64,000 nucleotides of DNA from Enterocloster bolteae (GTDB taxonomy: Bacteria > Bacillota > Clostridia > Lachnospirales > Lachnospiraceae). Below are positions 16,494-25,250 of the stretch, in pieces. Each line of letters begins with the position of its first letter. Position 1 is the stretch's first letter. Position numbers and translations under genes: made by a program. A model generated the notes under the pieces. It did not search any database, was not told the DNA's origin, and saw nothing but the letters and a program-made list of their open reading frames with translations. The DNA is taken from positions 2,232,001 through 2,296,000 of the forward strand of contig NZ_CP022464.2 in assembly GCF_002234575.2 (NCBI RefSeq), given 5' to 3'.

Positions 16494-18308
16494 ATGCCAA
16501 CAGTTGACCAGAGTAAAATTCGCAATTTTTGCATTATAGCACACATTGACCACGGCAAGTCCACCCTGGCTGACCGTATTATTGAGAAAACAGGACTTCT
16601 CACCAGCCGTGAGATGCAGGAGCAGGTACTGGATAATATGGACCTGGAACGGGAGAGGGGAATCACCATCAAGTCTCAGGCAGTCCGTACCGTATACAAG
16701 GCCCAGGATGGAAACGAGTACATTTTCAACCTGATAGACACGCCGGGACATGTGGATTTTAACTACGAGGTATCACGAAGCCTGGCTGCCTGCGACGGCG
16801 CCATACTGGTGGTGGACGCCTCCCAGGGAATCGAGGCCCAGACCCTGGCCAACGTATACCTGGCCCTGGATCATGACCTGGATGTGTTTCCGGTTATCAA
16901 TAAAATCGACCTCCCCAGCGCGGAGCCGGAGCGGGTGGCAGCGGAAATCGAGGACGTCATTGGCCTGGATGCCAGCGACGCCCCACATATTTCAGCAAAA
17001 ACAGGCGTTAATATAGAAGAAGTGCTGGAAGCCATAGTCCACAAGATACCTGCTCCCAAGGGAGATCCGCAGGCGCCTTTAAAGGCCCTTATCTTTGATT
17101 CCACCTACGATTCCTACAAGGGAGTTATTATATTCTGCCGTATCATGGAGGGTACCGTAAAAAGAGGGACCCCCATCCGTATGATGGCCACCGGATCCGA
17201 GGAGGATGTGGTGGAGGTGGGGTATTTCGGCGCAGGCCAGTTCATTCCCTGCGAGGAGCTGCGAGCCGGTATGGTAGGCTATATCACGGCCAGCATCAAG
17301 AATGTGCGGGATACCCGTGTGGGCGATACGGTGACTTCCAGGGACAACCCCTGCGCATCTCCCCTTCCCGGTTATAAAAAGGTCACTCCCATGGTATACT
17401 GCGGTCTTTATCCGGCGGATGGCGCCAAGTACAATGACTTAAGGGACGCACTGGAGAAGCTGCAGCTCAACGATGCCTCCCTGTTCTACGAGCCGGAGAC
17501 ATCCATTGCCCTGGGCTTTGGATTCCGCTGCGGTTTTCTGGGACTACTGCACCTGGAAATCATAGAAGAACGTCTGGAACGTGAATACAACCTGGACCTG
17601 GTGACAACGGCCCCGGGCGTTGTGTACCGGGTGCATAAAACCACGGGCGAGATGATGGAGCTGACCAATCCGTCCAACCTTCCTGATCCTACGGAAATCG
17701 AGTACATGGAGGAGCCGATTGTCAGTGCGGAAATCATGGTAACCACGGAATTTGTAGGTTCAATTATGACGCTCTGCCAGGAGCGCAGGGGCAATTACCT
17801 GGGTATGGAATATATCGAAACGACCCGCGCCCTTCTGAAATATGAGCTTCCCTTAAATGAAATCATCTATGATTTCTTCGATGCCCTTAAGTCCCGTTCC
17901 AGGGGATACGCTTCCTTTGACTATGAGTTAAAGGGGTATGAGCGTTCCAGCCTGGTGAAGCTGGACATCCTGGTGAACCGTGAAGAGGTGGATGCCCTGT
18001 CCTTTATCGTACATGCGGATTCCGCCTATGAACGGGGAAGAAAGATGTGCGAGAAGCTGAAGGATGAGATTCCAAGACATCTGTTTGAGATACCGATTCA
18101 GGCAGCTATCGGCGGCAAGATCATTGCCAGGGAAACGGTGAAGGCTGTGCGCAAGGACGTGCTGGCCAAGTGCTACGGCGGTGATATCAGCCGTAAGAGA
18201 AAACTCCTTGAGAAGCAGAAGGAGGGCAAGAAACGTATGCGCCAGATTGGAAATGTAGAGATTCCGCAGAAGGCATTTATGAGTGTGCTGAAGCTGGATG
18301 ACGAATAA
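16494..18308 (+). CDS. lepA: Elongation factor 4 (LepA)
   Basis: A 604-aa translational GTPase, full length. G1 AHIDHGKSTL, G2 RERGITIKSQ, G3 DTPGHVDF and G4 NKIDLP are intact. The family-specific C-terminal domain ends with GNVEIPQKAFMSVLKLD. EF4 acts on ribosomes stalled in elongation and affects initiation under stress. It is preceded by AGAGGATAAAGC. It follows spoIIP by 73 bases and is followed closely by hemW, a common Firmicutes order. Confidence 0.97.
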   Translation: MPTVDQSKIRNFCIIAHIDHGKSTLADRIIEKTGLLTSREMQEQVLDNMDLERERGITIKSQAVRTVYKAQDGNEYIFNLIDTPGHVDFNYEVSRSLAACDGAILVVDASQGIEAQTLANVYLALDHDLDVFPVINKIDLPSAEPERVAAEIEDVIGLDASDAPHISAKTGVNIEEVLEAIVHKIPAPKGDPQAPLKALIFDSTYDSYKGVIIFCRIMEGTVKRGTPIRMMATGSEEDVVEVGYFGAGQFIPCEELRAGMVGYITASIKNVRDTRVGDTVTSRDNPCASPLPGYKKVTPMVYCGLYPADGAKYNDLRDALEKLQLNDASLFYEPETSIALGFGFRCGFLGLLHLEIIEERLEREYNLDLVTTAPGVVYRVHKTTGEMMELTNPSNLPDPTEIEYMEEPIVSAEIMVTTEFVGSIMTLCQERRGNYLGMEYIETTRALLKYELPLNEIIYDFFDALKSRSRGYASFDYELKGYERSSLVKLDILVNREEVDALSFIVHADSAYERGRKMCEKLKDEIPRHLFEIPIQAAIGGKIIARETVKAVRKDVLAKCYGGDISRKRKLLEKQKEGKKRMRQIGNVEIPQKAFMSVLKLDDE

Positions 18309-18329
18309 ATAGGTGGGATAAATCATAAG

Positions 18330-19607
18330 ATGACAAACTTACAGAGAAAGCCCCTGGAGCTGTACATCCATGTGCCCTTTTGCGCCAGGAAATGTCTTTA
18401 CTGCGATTTCCTGTCCTTCAGGGCGCTGGCGTCTGTTCATGAGGCTTATACCGAACAACTGATCCGGGAAATAGAAGTCCAGGGTGCCTGCTGCCGTGAA
18501 TACCAGGTTAAGACCGTGTTCATAGGAGGAGGCACTCCTTCTGTTATGGAACCATGTCTTATCAGGGATATCATGCAGGCTTTAAACCGGAATTTTGACA
18601 TAGCGGGAGATGCGGAGATTACCATAGAGGTCAATCCCGGCACCCTGCTTCAGAACAAGCTTCACATCTACCGTGCGGCGGGAATCAACCGGCTGAGCAT
18701 CGGCCTTCAGTCCGCGGACAACCAGGAACTTAAGGACCTGGGGAGAATCCATACCTTTGAGGAATTCCTGAAAAGCTACCAGTGCGCCCGCATGGCCGGA
18801 TTCACCAACGTGAATGTGGACCTGATGAGCAGCATTCCGGGCCAGACACTGGAGAGCTGGAAGAATACCCTTAAGAAGGTGACCATGCTGAAACCGGAGC
18901 ACATATCCGCATACAGCCTTATTGTGGAGGAGGGAACACCCTTCTGGGACCGTTACGGAAAGCGGGAAGGGGAGGAGACCGGCCTTAAAACAGATGATGT
19001 CTGTTTTCTGCACCCGCGGGGCGGCGGCCAAACAGAGCAGGCTCCTCTTCCCAGAAAAAGAGCGGCCCTTTATCCCGCCCTTCCGGACGAGGACACAGAG
19101 AACCGCATCTATCATTTTACCAGGACCTTTCTGGCTGAGCAGGGGTATGGCCGTTACGAGATATCCAATTACGCCAAGCCCGGCAGGGAGTGCCTGCACA
19201 ACACCGGTTACTGGAGGGAAGTACCTTATCTGGGCCTGGGTCTGGGAGCATCCTCCTGCATAAACGGAACACGTTTTTCCAATGAACGGGATTTGGACAC
19301 CTATCTGCACCTGGATTTTTCCGAAGAAGGCGGATCCTCAGCCCTTGCCCTTCTCAGAGGCCCTGTGGAGGAGCTGACCAGGGAAGCCCAGATGGAGGAA
19401 TTCATGTTCCTGGGGCTTCGCATGACAAAGGGCATATCAGAGATAGACTTCGTATCCATGTTCGGGGTCAAAATAGAAGGCGTATACGGGCCTGTAATAG
19501 AGCGTCTCATTGGGGACGGACTTTTAAAGCGCGAGGGTGTCTGGATATCCCTGACCGAGTGGGGAATGGATGTAAGCAACTTTGTACTCAGTGAATTTCT
19601 TCTCTAA
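18330..19607 (+). CDS. hemW: Radical SAM protein HemW with an insertion
   Basis: A 425-aa radical SAM protein. The cluster motif is CARKCLYCDF (CxxxCxxC), followed by FIGGGTPS, and a HemN-like C-terminal domain is present. HemW is thought to deliver heme to membrane cytochromes and is often misnamed coproporphyrinogen oxidase. After SLIVEEGTPFWDRYG it carries an extra stretch of roughly 35 residues (HPRGGGQTEQAPLPRKRAAL and flanks) before the usual RIYHFT. No frameshift is needed, and the frame is otherwise intact. It starts 21 bases after lepA. Confidence 0.9.
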   Translation: MTNLQRKPLELYIHVPFCARKCLYCDFLSFRALASVHEAYTEQLIREIEVQGACCREYQVKTVFIGGGTPSVMEPCLIRDIMQALNRNFDIAGDAEITIEVNPGTLLQNKLHIYRAAGINRLSIGLQSADNQELKDLGRIHTFEEFLKSYQCARMAGFTNVNVDLMSSIPGQTLESWKNTLKKVTMLKPEHISAYSLIVEEGTPFWDRYGKREGEETGLKTDDVCFLHPRGGGQTEQAPLPRKRAALYPALPDEDTENRIYHFTRTFLAEQGYGRYEISNYAKPGRECLHNTGYWREVPYLGLGLGASSCINGTRFSNERDLDTYLHLDFSEEGGSSALALLRGPVEELTREAQMEEFMFLGLRMTKGISEIDFVSMFGVKIEGVYGPVIERLIGDGLLKREGVWISLTEWGMDVSNFVLSEFLL

Positions 19608-19638
19608 AGCGTGTCGGCAGGAACTGCTCAGACACGCT
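19608..19638. repeat. Intergenic palindrome, copy 1
   Basis: AGCGTGTC (19608-19615) and GACACGCT (19631-19638) form a perfect 8-bp stem directly after the hemW stop. There is no T-run. A related hairpin lies at 58875-58908. Confidence 0.5.
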
Positions 19639-19679
19639 CTGAGCCAGCAAACCATTATCATTTAAACCAGGAGATTAAT

Positions 19680-20417
19680 ATGCCAGATAAACCAACCATA
19701 CGTGAAACCGTAAGAAAAAAACTGGAAGAGCTGTCAGACCCGGAATACCGGGAATTCCACAGCCGGCTTCTGCCGGGAATCACCGGCATCATGGGAGTGC
19801 GCACGCCGGAACTCCGTGGTATCGCGAAAGACCTGAAAAAAAGCGGATGGCAGGAGTACATAAAAGAGGTATCGTGTGCCTGGAAGGAAAAGGGCCAGGG
19901 AGCAGACGGCGTTCTCTACGACGAAATGATAATCTGGGGGCTGTGTATCTGCGGAGGCTGCCGTGACTGGGACACGGCCGGGGAATACGTAACCGCCTTT
20001 GTCCCGGCCATCAATAACTGGGCAGTGTGCGATATATTCTGCGGCTCCCTTAAAATCACCGGCCGTTACAGGGAAGAGGTCTGGCAGTTCATCCAGCCTT
20101 ATTTCCAATCCGGCAGGGAATACGACCTGCGTTTCGGAACCGTCATGCTGTTATCCCATTACACAGACCAGGACTATCTGGACCGCGCCCTAAAACTGCT
20201 GGACCGCGTCCGTCATCCGGGTTACTATGCCAAAATGGCCGTGGCCTGGGCTGTCTCCGTCTATTTCGTCAAATTCCCGGACCAGGTAATGGAATATCTG
20301 AAGCAGAGCAGCCTGGACGACTGGACCTACAATAAAGCGCTCCAGAAAATCACAGAGTCCTTCCGCGTGGACAAAGAAACAAAGAAGCTGGTGCGGCAGA
20401 TGCGAAGGGGGCGCTGA
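19680..20417 (+). CDS. DNA alkylation repair protein (AlkD-like)
   Basis: A 245-aa HEAT-like repeat protein of the AlkC/AlkD superfamily. Markers are GVRTPELRGIAKDLKK near residue 40, WAVCDIFCGSL in the middle and VAWAVSVYFVKFP. AlkD enzymes remove bulky or cationic alkylated bases without base flipping. The start at 19680 follows CCAGGAGATTAAT; the frame extends to 19611 through a palindrome but without a ribosome site. Activity is inferred from family. Confidence 0.88.
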   Translation: MPDKPTIRETVRKKLEELSDPEYREFHSRLLPGITGIMGVRTPELRGIAKDLKKSGWQEYIKEVSCAWKEKGQGADGVLYDEMIIWGLCICGGCRDWDTAGEYVTAFVPAINNWAVCDIFCGSLKITGRYREEVWQFIQPYFQSGREYDLRFGTVMLLSHYTDQDYLDRALKLLDRVRHPGYYAKMAVAWAVSVYFVKFPDQVMEYLKQSSLDDWTYNKALQKITESFRVDKETKKLVRQMRRGR

Positions 20418-20534
20418 CACCCCCTTGTCCTCTCCAAAAACTTGTGCTACAATCAAACTGATACTCAGAAAAGTCAGTATATTTACGGATAAACCGGAGT
20501 TGTTGTCTCAACAATTGGAGAAAGGAGCATTTTT

Positions 20535-21101
20535 ATGGGGAATCTGATTAACAGGACCATCGGGGAATTTAAGGTACAGGCGTTTTATCAGGGGAAGTTC
20601 ATGGATGTGACCAGGGAGGACACCCTGGGGCACTGGTCTGTATTTTTTTTCTACCCGGCTGATTTTACCTTTGTGTGTCCCACGGAGTTAGGGGACCTGG
20701 CTGATTTTTATGAGGAATTCAAGGAAGCCGGGTGTGAAATTTACTCGGTGTCGGAGGATACCCATTTTGTCCATAAGGCATGGGCGGATGCCTCGGATAC
20801 CATCAAAAAAATACAGTATCCCATGCTGGGAGACCCGGCCGGGAAGCTGGCCAGGGAGTTCGGCGTGCTGGATGAGGAAGCCGGCCAGGCATTTCGGGGA
20901 ACCTTTATCCTGAATCCGGAAGGTAAGATTAAGGCGTATGAGATTCATGACATGGGAATCGGCCGGAACGCCCAGGAGCTACTGCGCAAGGTTCAGGCTG
21001 CCCGGTTTGTGGAGGAACATGGAGATCAGGTATGTCCTGCAAAGTGGAAACCGGGAGAAGAGACGCTGACACCCAGCCTGGATTTGGTGGGAATGCTGTA
21101 G
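20535..21101 (+). CDS. ahpC: Peroxiredoxin AhpC
   Basis: 188-aa typical two-Cys peroxiredoxin that reduces hydrogen peroxide and organic peroxides. The peroxidatic Cys48 is in DFTFVCPTE and the resolving Cys167 in QVCPAKW. It is preceded by GAAAGGAGCATTTTT. The next gene, four bases later, encodes the N-terminal half of AhpF, so the pair looks like a peroxide-reducing module. No peroxide-regulator operator was clear in the 117-base upstream gap. Confidence 0.95.
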   Translation: MGNLINRTIGEFKVQAFYQGKFMDVTREDTLGHWSVFFFYPADFTFVCPTELGDLADFYEEFKEAGCEIYSVSEDTHFVHKAWADASDTIKKIQYPMLGDPAGKLAREFGVLDEEAGQAFRGTFILNPEGKIKAYEIHDMGIGRNAQELLRKVQAARFVEEHGDQVCPAKWKPGEETLTPSLDLVGML

Positions 21102-21105
21102 GGAG

Positions 21106-21771
21106 GTGGATGTTACGATTGATTTAAATACGATTCCCGAAGAAAGCAGTCTGGTGGACCAGGGGCTTAAGACGCAGCTGGCCGGTATCTTCGGCAGAAT
21201 GGAGAAAAGAGTGACAATCAGGGCAGTGGTGGATCTGTCCGGGGAAAAGGACCGGGAGATGGCCTCCTTTCTCAGGGCAGTCGTCTCTGTAAGTCCTAAC
21301 CTTGAGCTGGAGTTATACGGACCGGATGAGGCGGACCAGGTGCCGGAACTGAATACGGCGTGGCTGCCCGTAACAGGACTGTATAAGGATGGGGCCTACG
21401 GACGGGCTGCGTTTCACGGGGTGCCGGGAGGCAGGGAAATCAACTCCTTTGTGCTGGCTGTCTATAACCTGGCAGGGCCGGGACAGGAGGTGGCGAAGGG
21501 TACCAGAAAGAAAATCCAACGGCTGGACAAGAAGACAAATATCAAGATCTGCGTGTCCCTTGCCTGCCATCACTGTCCTTTGGTAGTGACAGCCTGCCAG
21601 CAGATTGCGTTCCTGAATCCGAATATTGAGGCTGAAATGATTGACGCGGCCCTTTATGAGGACCTGGTAGCCCAATATGATATTAAGCGGGTGCCTATGA
21701 TGATTCTAAATGACAGCAGGATTGTGATGGGAAGCAAGACCATAGACGAAATCGTCACCTTGTTAAAATAA
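21106..21771 (+). CDS. Stand-alone AhpF N-terminal (double thioredoxin) domain
   Basis: A 221-aa protein matching only the tandem thioredoxin-fold N-terminal domain of AhpF. The redox pair is in SLACHHCPLVV (Cys154, Cys157). The FAD/NADH thioredoxin-reductase part of AhpF (about 300 aa) is missing, and no remnant follows. Probably it carries electrons from a separate thioredoxin reductase to AhpC. The start is uncertain: GTG at 21106 is the only common initiator at the N-terminus but overlaps GGGAGGTGG; an ATT at 21118 would be better spaced. Confidence 0.85.
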   Translation: MDVTIDLNTIPEESSLVDQGLKTQLAGIFGRMEKRVTIRAVVDLSGEKDREMASFLRAVVSVSPNLELELYGPDEADQVPELNTAWLPVTGLYKDGAYGRAAFHGVPGGREINSFVLAVYNLAGPGQEVAKGTRKKIQRLDKKTNIKICVSLACHHCPLVVTACQQIAFLNPNIEAEMIDAALYEDLVAQYDIKRVPMMILNDSRIVMGSKTIDEIVTLLK

Positions 21772-21877
21772 TAACTAAAAAATGGTAAAACTCCATTAAA
21801 AACTTGTTAAATACTAATAAAAAAAGTGCTCAAATTGATAAAAAATTGTACATTATGTGAGAAAAGAAAATCCTCTA

Positions 21878-21906
21878 TTGAATTTGTATGTGCAATGTGC
21901 TATATT
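21878..21906 (+). promoter_or_regulatory. Promoter of the glp operon
   Basis: TTGAAT (21878-21883), a 17-base spacer and TATATT (21901-21906). It lies 43 bases before the leader terminator and in front of glpP. Confidence 0.6.
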
Positions 21907-21949
21907 GAAAACAGATAAAGACAGACGAATAAAGTTGCTGAGATGATGA

Positions 21950-21997
21950 GAGCATAGTGAAACGACAGAAATGTTGATTTAGAACTATGCTCTTTTT
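21950..21997 (+). terminator. Leader terminator before glpP, probable GlpP target
   Basis: GAGCATAGT (21950-21958) and ACTATGCTC (21984-21992) form a perfect 9-bp stem followed by TTTTT, between the promoter and glpP. In GlpP systems the protein, with glycerol-3-phosphate, suppresses such a terminator. Confidence 0.75.
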
Positions 21998-22027
21998 AGT
22001 GGTGAAATTATGTGAGGGGGGATACCG

Positions 22028-22597
22028 ATGAACCAGAAATTATATGACCTGATTGAAGCCAATCCGGTCATAGCAGCGGTGAAGGACATGGAGGGTCTTG
22101 ACGCCTGCTGCCAGAGAGATGAGATTAAGGTGGTGTTCATCCTTTTTGGGGATATCTGCAATATCAGCGCCATCGTCGAACAGATTAAAGCGTCAGACAA
22201 AGTGGCCATGGTACATATTGACCTGATAACAGGACTCAGCAGCAAGGAGGTTGCTGTAGATTTCATCAGGAATAATACCAGTGCGGACGGAATCATCTCA
22301 ACAAAGCCGGCCCTGATAAAACGGGCCAGAGAGCTGTCCTTGTATACCACGCTGCGGGTCTTTGTATTGGATTCCATGGCTTTTGAAAACATCGAGAAAC
22401 AGATGAGCGTGGCCAGGCCCGACATCATAGAGATACTGCCGGGACTCATGCCCAAGGTGATACGCAGGGTGTGCAGACTGGTGAAGGTGCCTGTCATAGC
22501 GGGGGGACTTATATCAGACAAGGAGGACGTGATGGCCGCCCTGTCAGCCGGGGCCATATCCGTATCCACAACGAATCAGAAAGTATGGCTGATGTGA
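22028..22597 (+). CDS. glpP: Glycerol-3-phosphate-responsive antiterminator GlpP
   Basis: A 189-aa TIM-barrel-like RNA-binding regulator. Family blocks are VIAAVKDMEGLD, MVHIDLITGLSSKEVAVDFI, DGIISTK, EILPGLMPKVIRR and VPVIAGGLISDKEDV. It lets transcription read into glycerol genes when glycerol-3-phosphate is present. Its own leader holds a promoter and a terminator, so it probably controls itself and glpK/glpF downstream. It is preceded by GTGAGGGGGG. Confidence 0.93.
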   Translation: MNQKLYDLIEANPVIAAVKDMEGLDACCQRDEIKVVFILFGDICNISAIVEQIKASDKVAMVHIDLITGLSSKEVAVDFIRNNTSADGIISTKPALIKRARELSLYTTLRVFVLDSMAFENIEKQMSVARPDIIEILPGLMPKVIRRVCRLVKVPVIAGGLISDKEDVMAALSAGAISVSTTNQKVWLM

Positions 22598-22652
22598 AAT
22601 TAGAAACTTAAGTCCGCTCTCCTGGGGAAGGAGAATGGGTTTATGTATAAAT

Positions 22653-22671
22653 GATACATATGGTATGTATC
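22653..22671. promoter_or_regulatory. Palindrome upstream of glpK
   Basis: GATACATA, three bases, TATGTATC: a perfect 8-bp dyad 26 bases before glpK. It could be an operator or an RNA hairpin in the operon transcript. Confidence 0.35.
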
Positions 22672-22696
22672 AGAACAACAAGAAGGAGGGTTTTTT

Positions 22697-24193
22697 ATGG
22701 CAAAGTATGTAATGGCACTGGATTCGGGTACGACAAGCAACAGGTGTATCCTGTTCAATGAAAAGGGGGAAATGTGCAGTGTTGCTCAGAAGGAATTTAC
22801 CCAGTACTTCCCGAAGCCAGGTTGGGTAGAGCATGATGCCAATGAAATCTGGTCCACACAGTTAGGCGTTGCAGTGGAGGCTATGTCCAAAATCGGGGCA
22901 ACCGCAGAGGATATCGCGGCCATCGGCATCACCAACCAGCGTGAGACTACCATTGTATGGGATAAGGAGACTGGGGAGCCCGTATACCATGCAATCGTGT
23001 GGCAATGCCGCAGGACCTCCGAGTACTGCGATACACTGAAGGAGAAAGGATTGGTCGATACCTTCCGTGCCAAGACAGGACTTGTGATTGACGCTTATTT
23101 CTCAGGAACAAAGCTGAGATGGATACTTGAGAATGTGGAAGGAGTCAGGGAACGCGCAGAAAAAGGGGAGCTGCTGTTCGGAACCGTGGAGACATGGCTG
23201 ATCTGGAAACTGACCAAGGGAAGAGTACATGTAACCGATTATTCCAACGCATCACGCACCATGCTGTTCAACATCAATACATTAGAGTGGGATGATGAGA
23301 TTCTGGCCGAGTTAAACATTCCGAAGTGCATGCTTCCGGAAGCAAAACCATCCAGTTTCGTATACGGTGAATCCGATCCGCAGTTCTTTGGCGGCCCAAT
23401 CCCCATCGGCGGGGCGGCAGGCGACCAGCAGGCAGCGCTTTTCGGCCAGACCTGTTTCAATGCGGGCGAGGCAAAGAATACATACGGAACCGGCTGCTTT
23501 ATGCTGATGAACACAGGTGAGAAGCCGGTATTCTCCAAGAACGGCCTGGTTACCACCATTGCCTGGGGCCTGGACGGCAAAGTAAATTATGCTCTGGAAG
23601 GTTCCATCTTCGTTGCCGGCGCCGCCATCCAGTGGCTGAGGGACGAGATGAGGATTATAGATTCCTCGCCTGATTCCGAGTATATGGCCAAGAAGGTAAA
23701 GGACACCAACGGCTGTTATGTGGTTCCCGCCTTTACAGGACTGGGCGCCCCCCACTGGGACCAGTACGCCAGAGGCACGATTGTGGGCATCACCCGCGGC
23801 GTCAACAAGTATCACATTATCCGGGCTACGCTGGATTCCCTGTGCTATCAGACCAACGACGTGCTCCAGGCCATGAAGGCGGATTCCGGCATTGAGCTGG
23901 CAGCCCTTAAGGTGGACGGCGGAGCAAGCGCAAACAACTATCTGATGCAGACCCAGGCAGACATTATCAATGCTCCGGTGAACCGTCCGCAGTGCGTGGA
24001 GACCACTGCCATGGGCGCCGCCTATCTGGCAGGTCTGGCAGTTGGATACTGGGCAAACAAGGAAGAGGTTATCAAGAACTGGGCCATCGACCGCACCTTT
24101 ACTCCGGAGATTTCAGAGGAGAAGAGGACAGAGATGGTGACCGGCTGGAACAAGGCCGTGAAATGCTCTTACGGATGGGCAAAAGAAGATTAA
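22697..24193 (+). CDS. glpK: Glycerol kinase
   Basis: A 498-aa FGGY-family kinase that phosphorylates glycerol to sn-glycerol 3-phosphate, trapping it and making the GlpP signal. The N-terminal ALDSGTTSNRCILF binds phosphate, ITNQRETT and GAAGDQQAALFGQ are typical, and the FGGY-type GLGAPHWDQYARG is present. The strong AAGGAGGG site precedes ATG 22697. Regulation by PTS phosphorylation is likely, because Gram-positive GlpK has a conserved His (here in KYHIIRATLDS). Confidence 0.97.
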   Translation: MAKYVMALDSGTTSNRCILFNEKGEMCSVAQKEFTQYFPKPGWVEHDANEIWSTQLGVAVEAMSKIGATAEDIAAIGITNQRETTIVWDKETGEPVYHAIVWQCRRTSEYCDTLKEKGLVDTFRAKTGLVIDAYFSGTKLRWILENVEGVRERAEKGELLFGTVETWLIWKLTKGRVHVTDYSNASRTMLFNINTLEWDDEILAELNIPKCMLPEAKPSSFVYGESDPQFFGGPIPIGGAAGDQQAALFGQTCFNAGEAKNTYGTGCFMLMNTGEKPVFSKNGLVTTIAWGLDGKVNYALEGSIFVAGAAIQWLRDEMRIIDSSPDSEYMAKKVKDTNGCYVVPAFTGLGAPHWDQYARGTIVGITRGVNKYHIIRATLDSLCYQTNDVLQAMKADSGIELAALKVDGGASANNYLMQTQADIINAPVNRPQCVETTAMGAAYLAGLAVGYWANKEEVIKNWAIDRTFTPEISEEKRTEMVTGWNKAVKCSYGWAKED

Positions 24194-24239
24194 TCAGATA
24201 TGGGTATGAAACAATGTGATTCAGCATGGCTGCCCGGCC

Positions 24240-24267
24240 TCCGGCGCCCCTTGGCACAGGGGCCGGA
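24240..24267 (+). other. GC-rich hairpin between glpK and glpF
   Basis: TCCGGCGCCCC (24240-24250) and GGGGCCGGA (24259-24267) form a strong stem without a T-run. More likely an mRNA stability or processing element than a terminator. Confidence 0.4.
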
Positions 24268-24297
24268 GCCATGCCATACAGATAAGGGGGTTATTAT

Positions 24298-25011
24298 ATG
24301 TTACCATATATTGCAGAGTTTTTGGGGACCATGATACTGATCATCTTAGGTGACGGCGTTGTAGCAAACGTGACGCTCAACAAATCAGGCATGAAGGGGG
24401 CTGGTTCCATCCAGATTACCTTTGCATGGGGCCTTGCGGTTATGCTGCCCGCGTTCATCTTCGGCGCTGCATCCGGCGCGCATTTTAATCCGGCGCTGAC
24501 CATTGCCCTGGCAGTGGATGGAAGTATGTCATGGGGACTTGTTCCCGGATACATTGTGGCACAGTTTGCCGGTGCTTTTGTGGGCGCTGTCATTGTATAC
24601 CTTCTGTTTAAGGACCAGTATGACGCAACCGAGTCAGCGGCAACCAAGCTGGGGACCTTCTGTACAGGACCATCCGTTCCTAACATGGGACGCAACATTT
24701 TAAGCGAGGCAGTGGGAACATTCGTGCTTGTATTTGCAATCAAAGGCATCGGCCAGGTATCCGGCATTGCACCAGGCGTGGATAAACTGCTTGTATTTGG
24801 AATTATCGTATCCATTGGTATGTCTCTGGGCGGTCTGACAGGTTATGCCATCAATCCGGCACGTGACCTGGGACCACGTCTTGCACATGCTGTCCTGCCG
24901 ATTAAGGGCAAAGGCGATTCCAACTGGGGCTATGCACCGGTTGTCATCATCGGGCCGGTTGTGGGCGCAGTAGTGGCAGCTTTACTGTATCAGGCAATTC
25001 CGTGGATGTAA
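24298..25011 (+). CDS. glpF: Glycerol uptake facilitator (aquaglyceroporin)
   Basis: A 237-aa MIP-family channel with six membrane helices and both NPA half-helices (HFNPALT and AINPARDLGPR). The Asp after the second NPA favours glycerol over water. It passes glycerol into the cell for GlpK. ATG 24298 follows AAGGGGGTTATTAT. A clear terminator at 25051-25097 ends this part of the transcript. Confidence 0.95.
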   Translation: MLPYIAEFLGTMILIILGDGVVANVTLNKSGMKGAGSIQITFAWGLAVMLPAFIFGAASGAHFNPALTIALAVDGSMSWGLVPGYIVAQFAGAFVGAVIVYLLFKDQYDATESAATKLGTFCTGPSVPNMGRNILSEAVGTFVLVFAIKGIGQVSGIAPGVDKLLVFGIIVSIGMSLGGLTGYAINPARDLGPRLAHAVLPIKGKGDSNWGYAPVVIIGPVVGAVVAALLYQAIPWM

Positions 25012-25050
25012 TGTTTAGTATGAACTGAATATTGATTGCGTGAGAACAGA

Positions 25051-25097
25051 GCGGAGCAAATGGGTGTGGAAACACGCCTTGTTTGCTCCGCTTTTTT
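25051..25097 (+). terminator. Terminator after glpF
   Basis: GCGGAGCAAA (25051-25060) and TTTGCTCCGC (25082-25091) followed by six T. Genes after it either have their own promoter or need antitermination. Confidence 0.85.
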
Positions 25098-25250
25098 AAC
25101 CCTTCGGGGCTGAATGTTGGCCGCCCGGCTGGCTGTTTTAAACCAGGCCGGCGGATTTAAGATAAATGGCCGGCCCGGTGAGGGCGGCGGCAGGAAGATG
25201 CCGGGAGGAACCGGCATTTTCATAAAAAAAGAAGGAAGGGAACAAAACAT

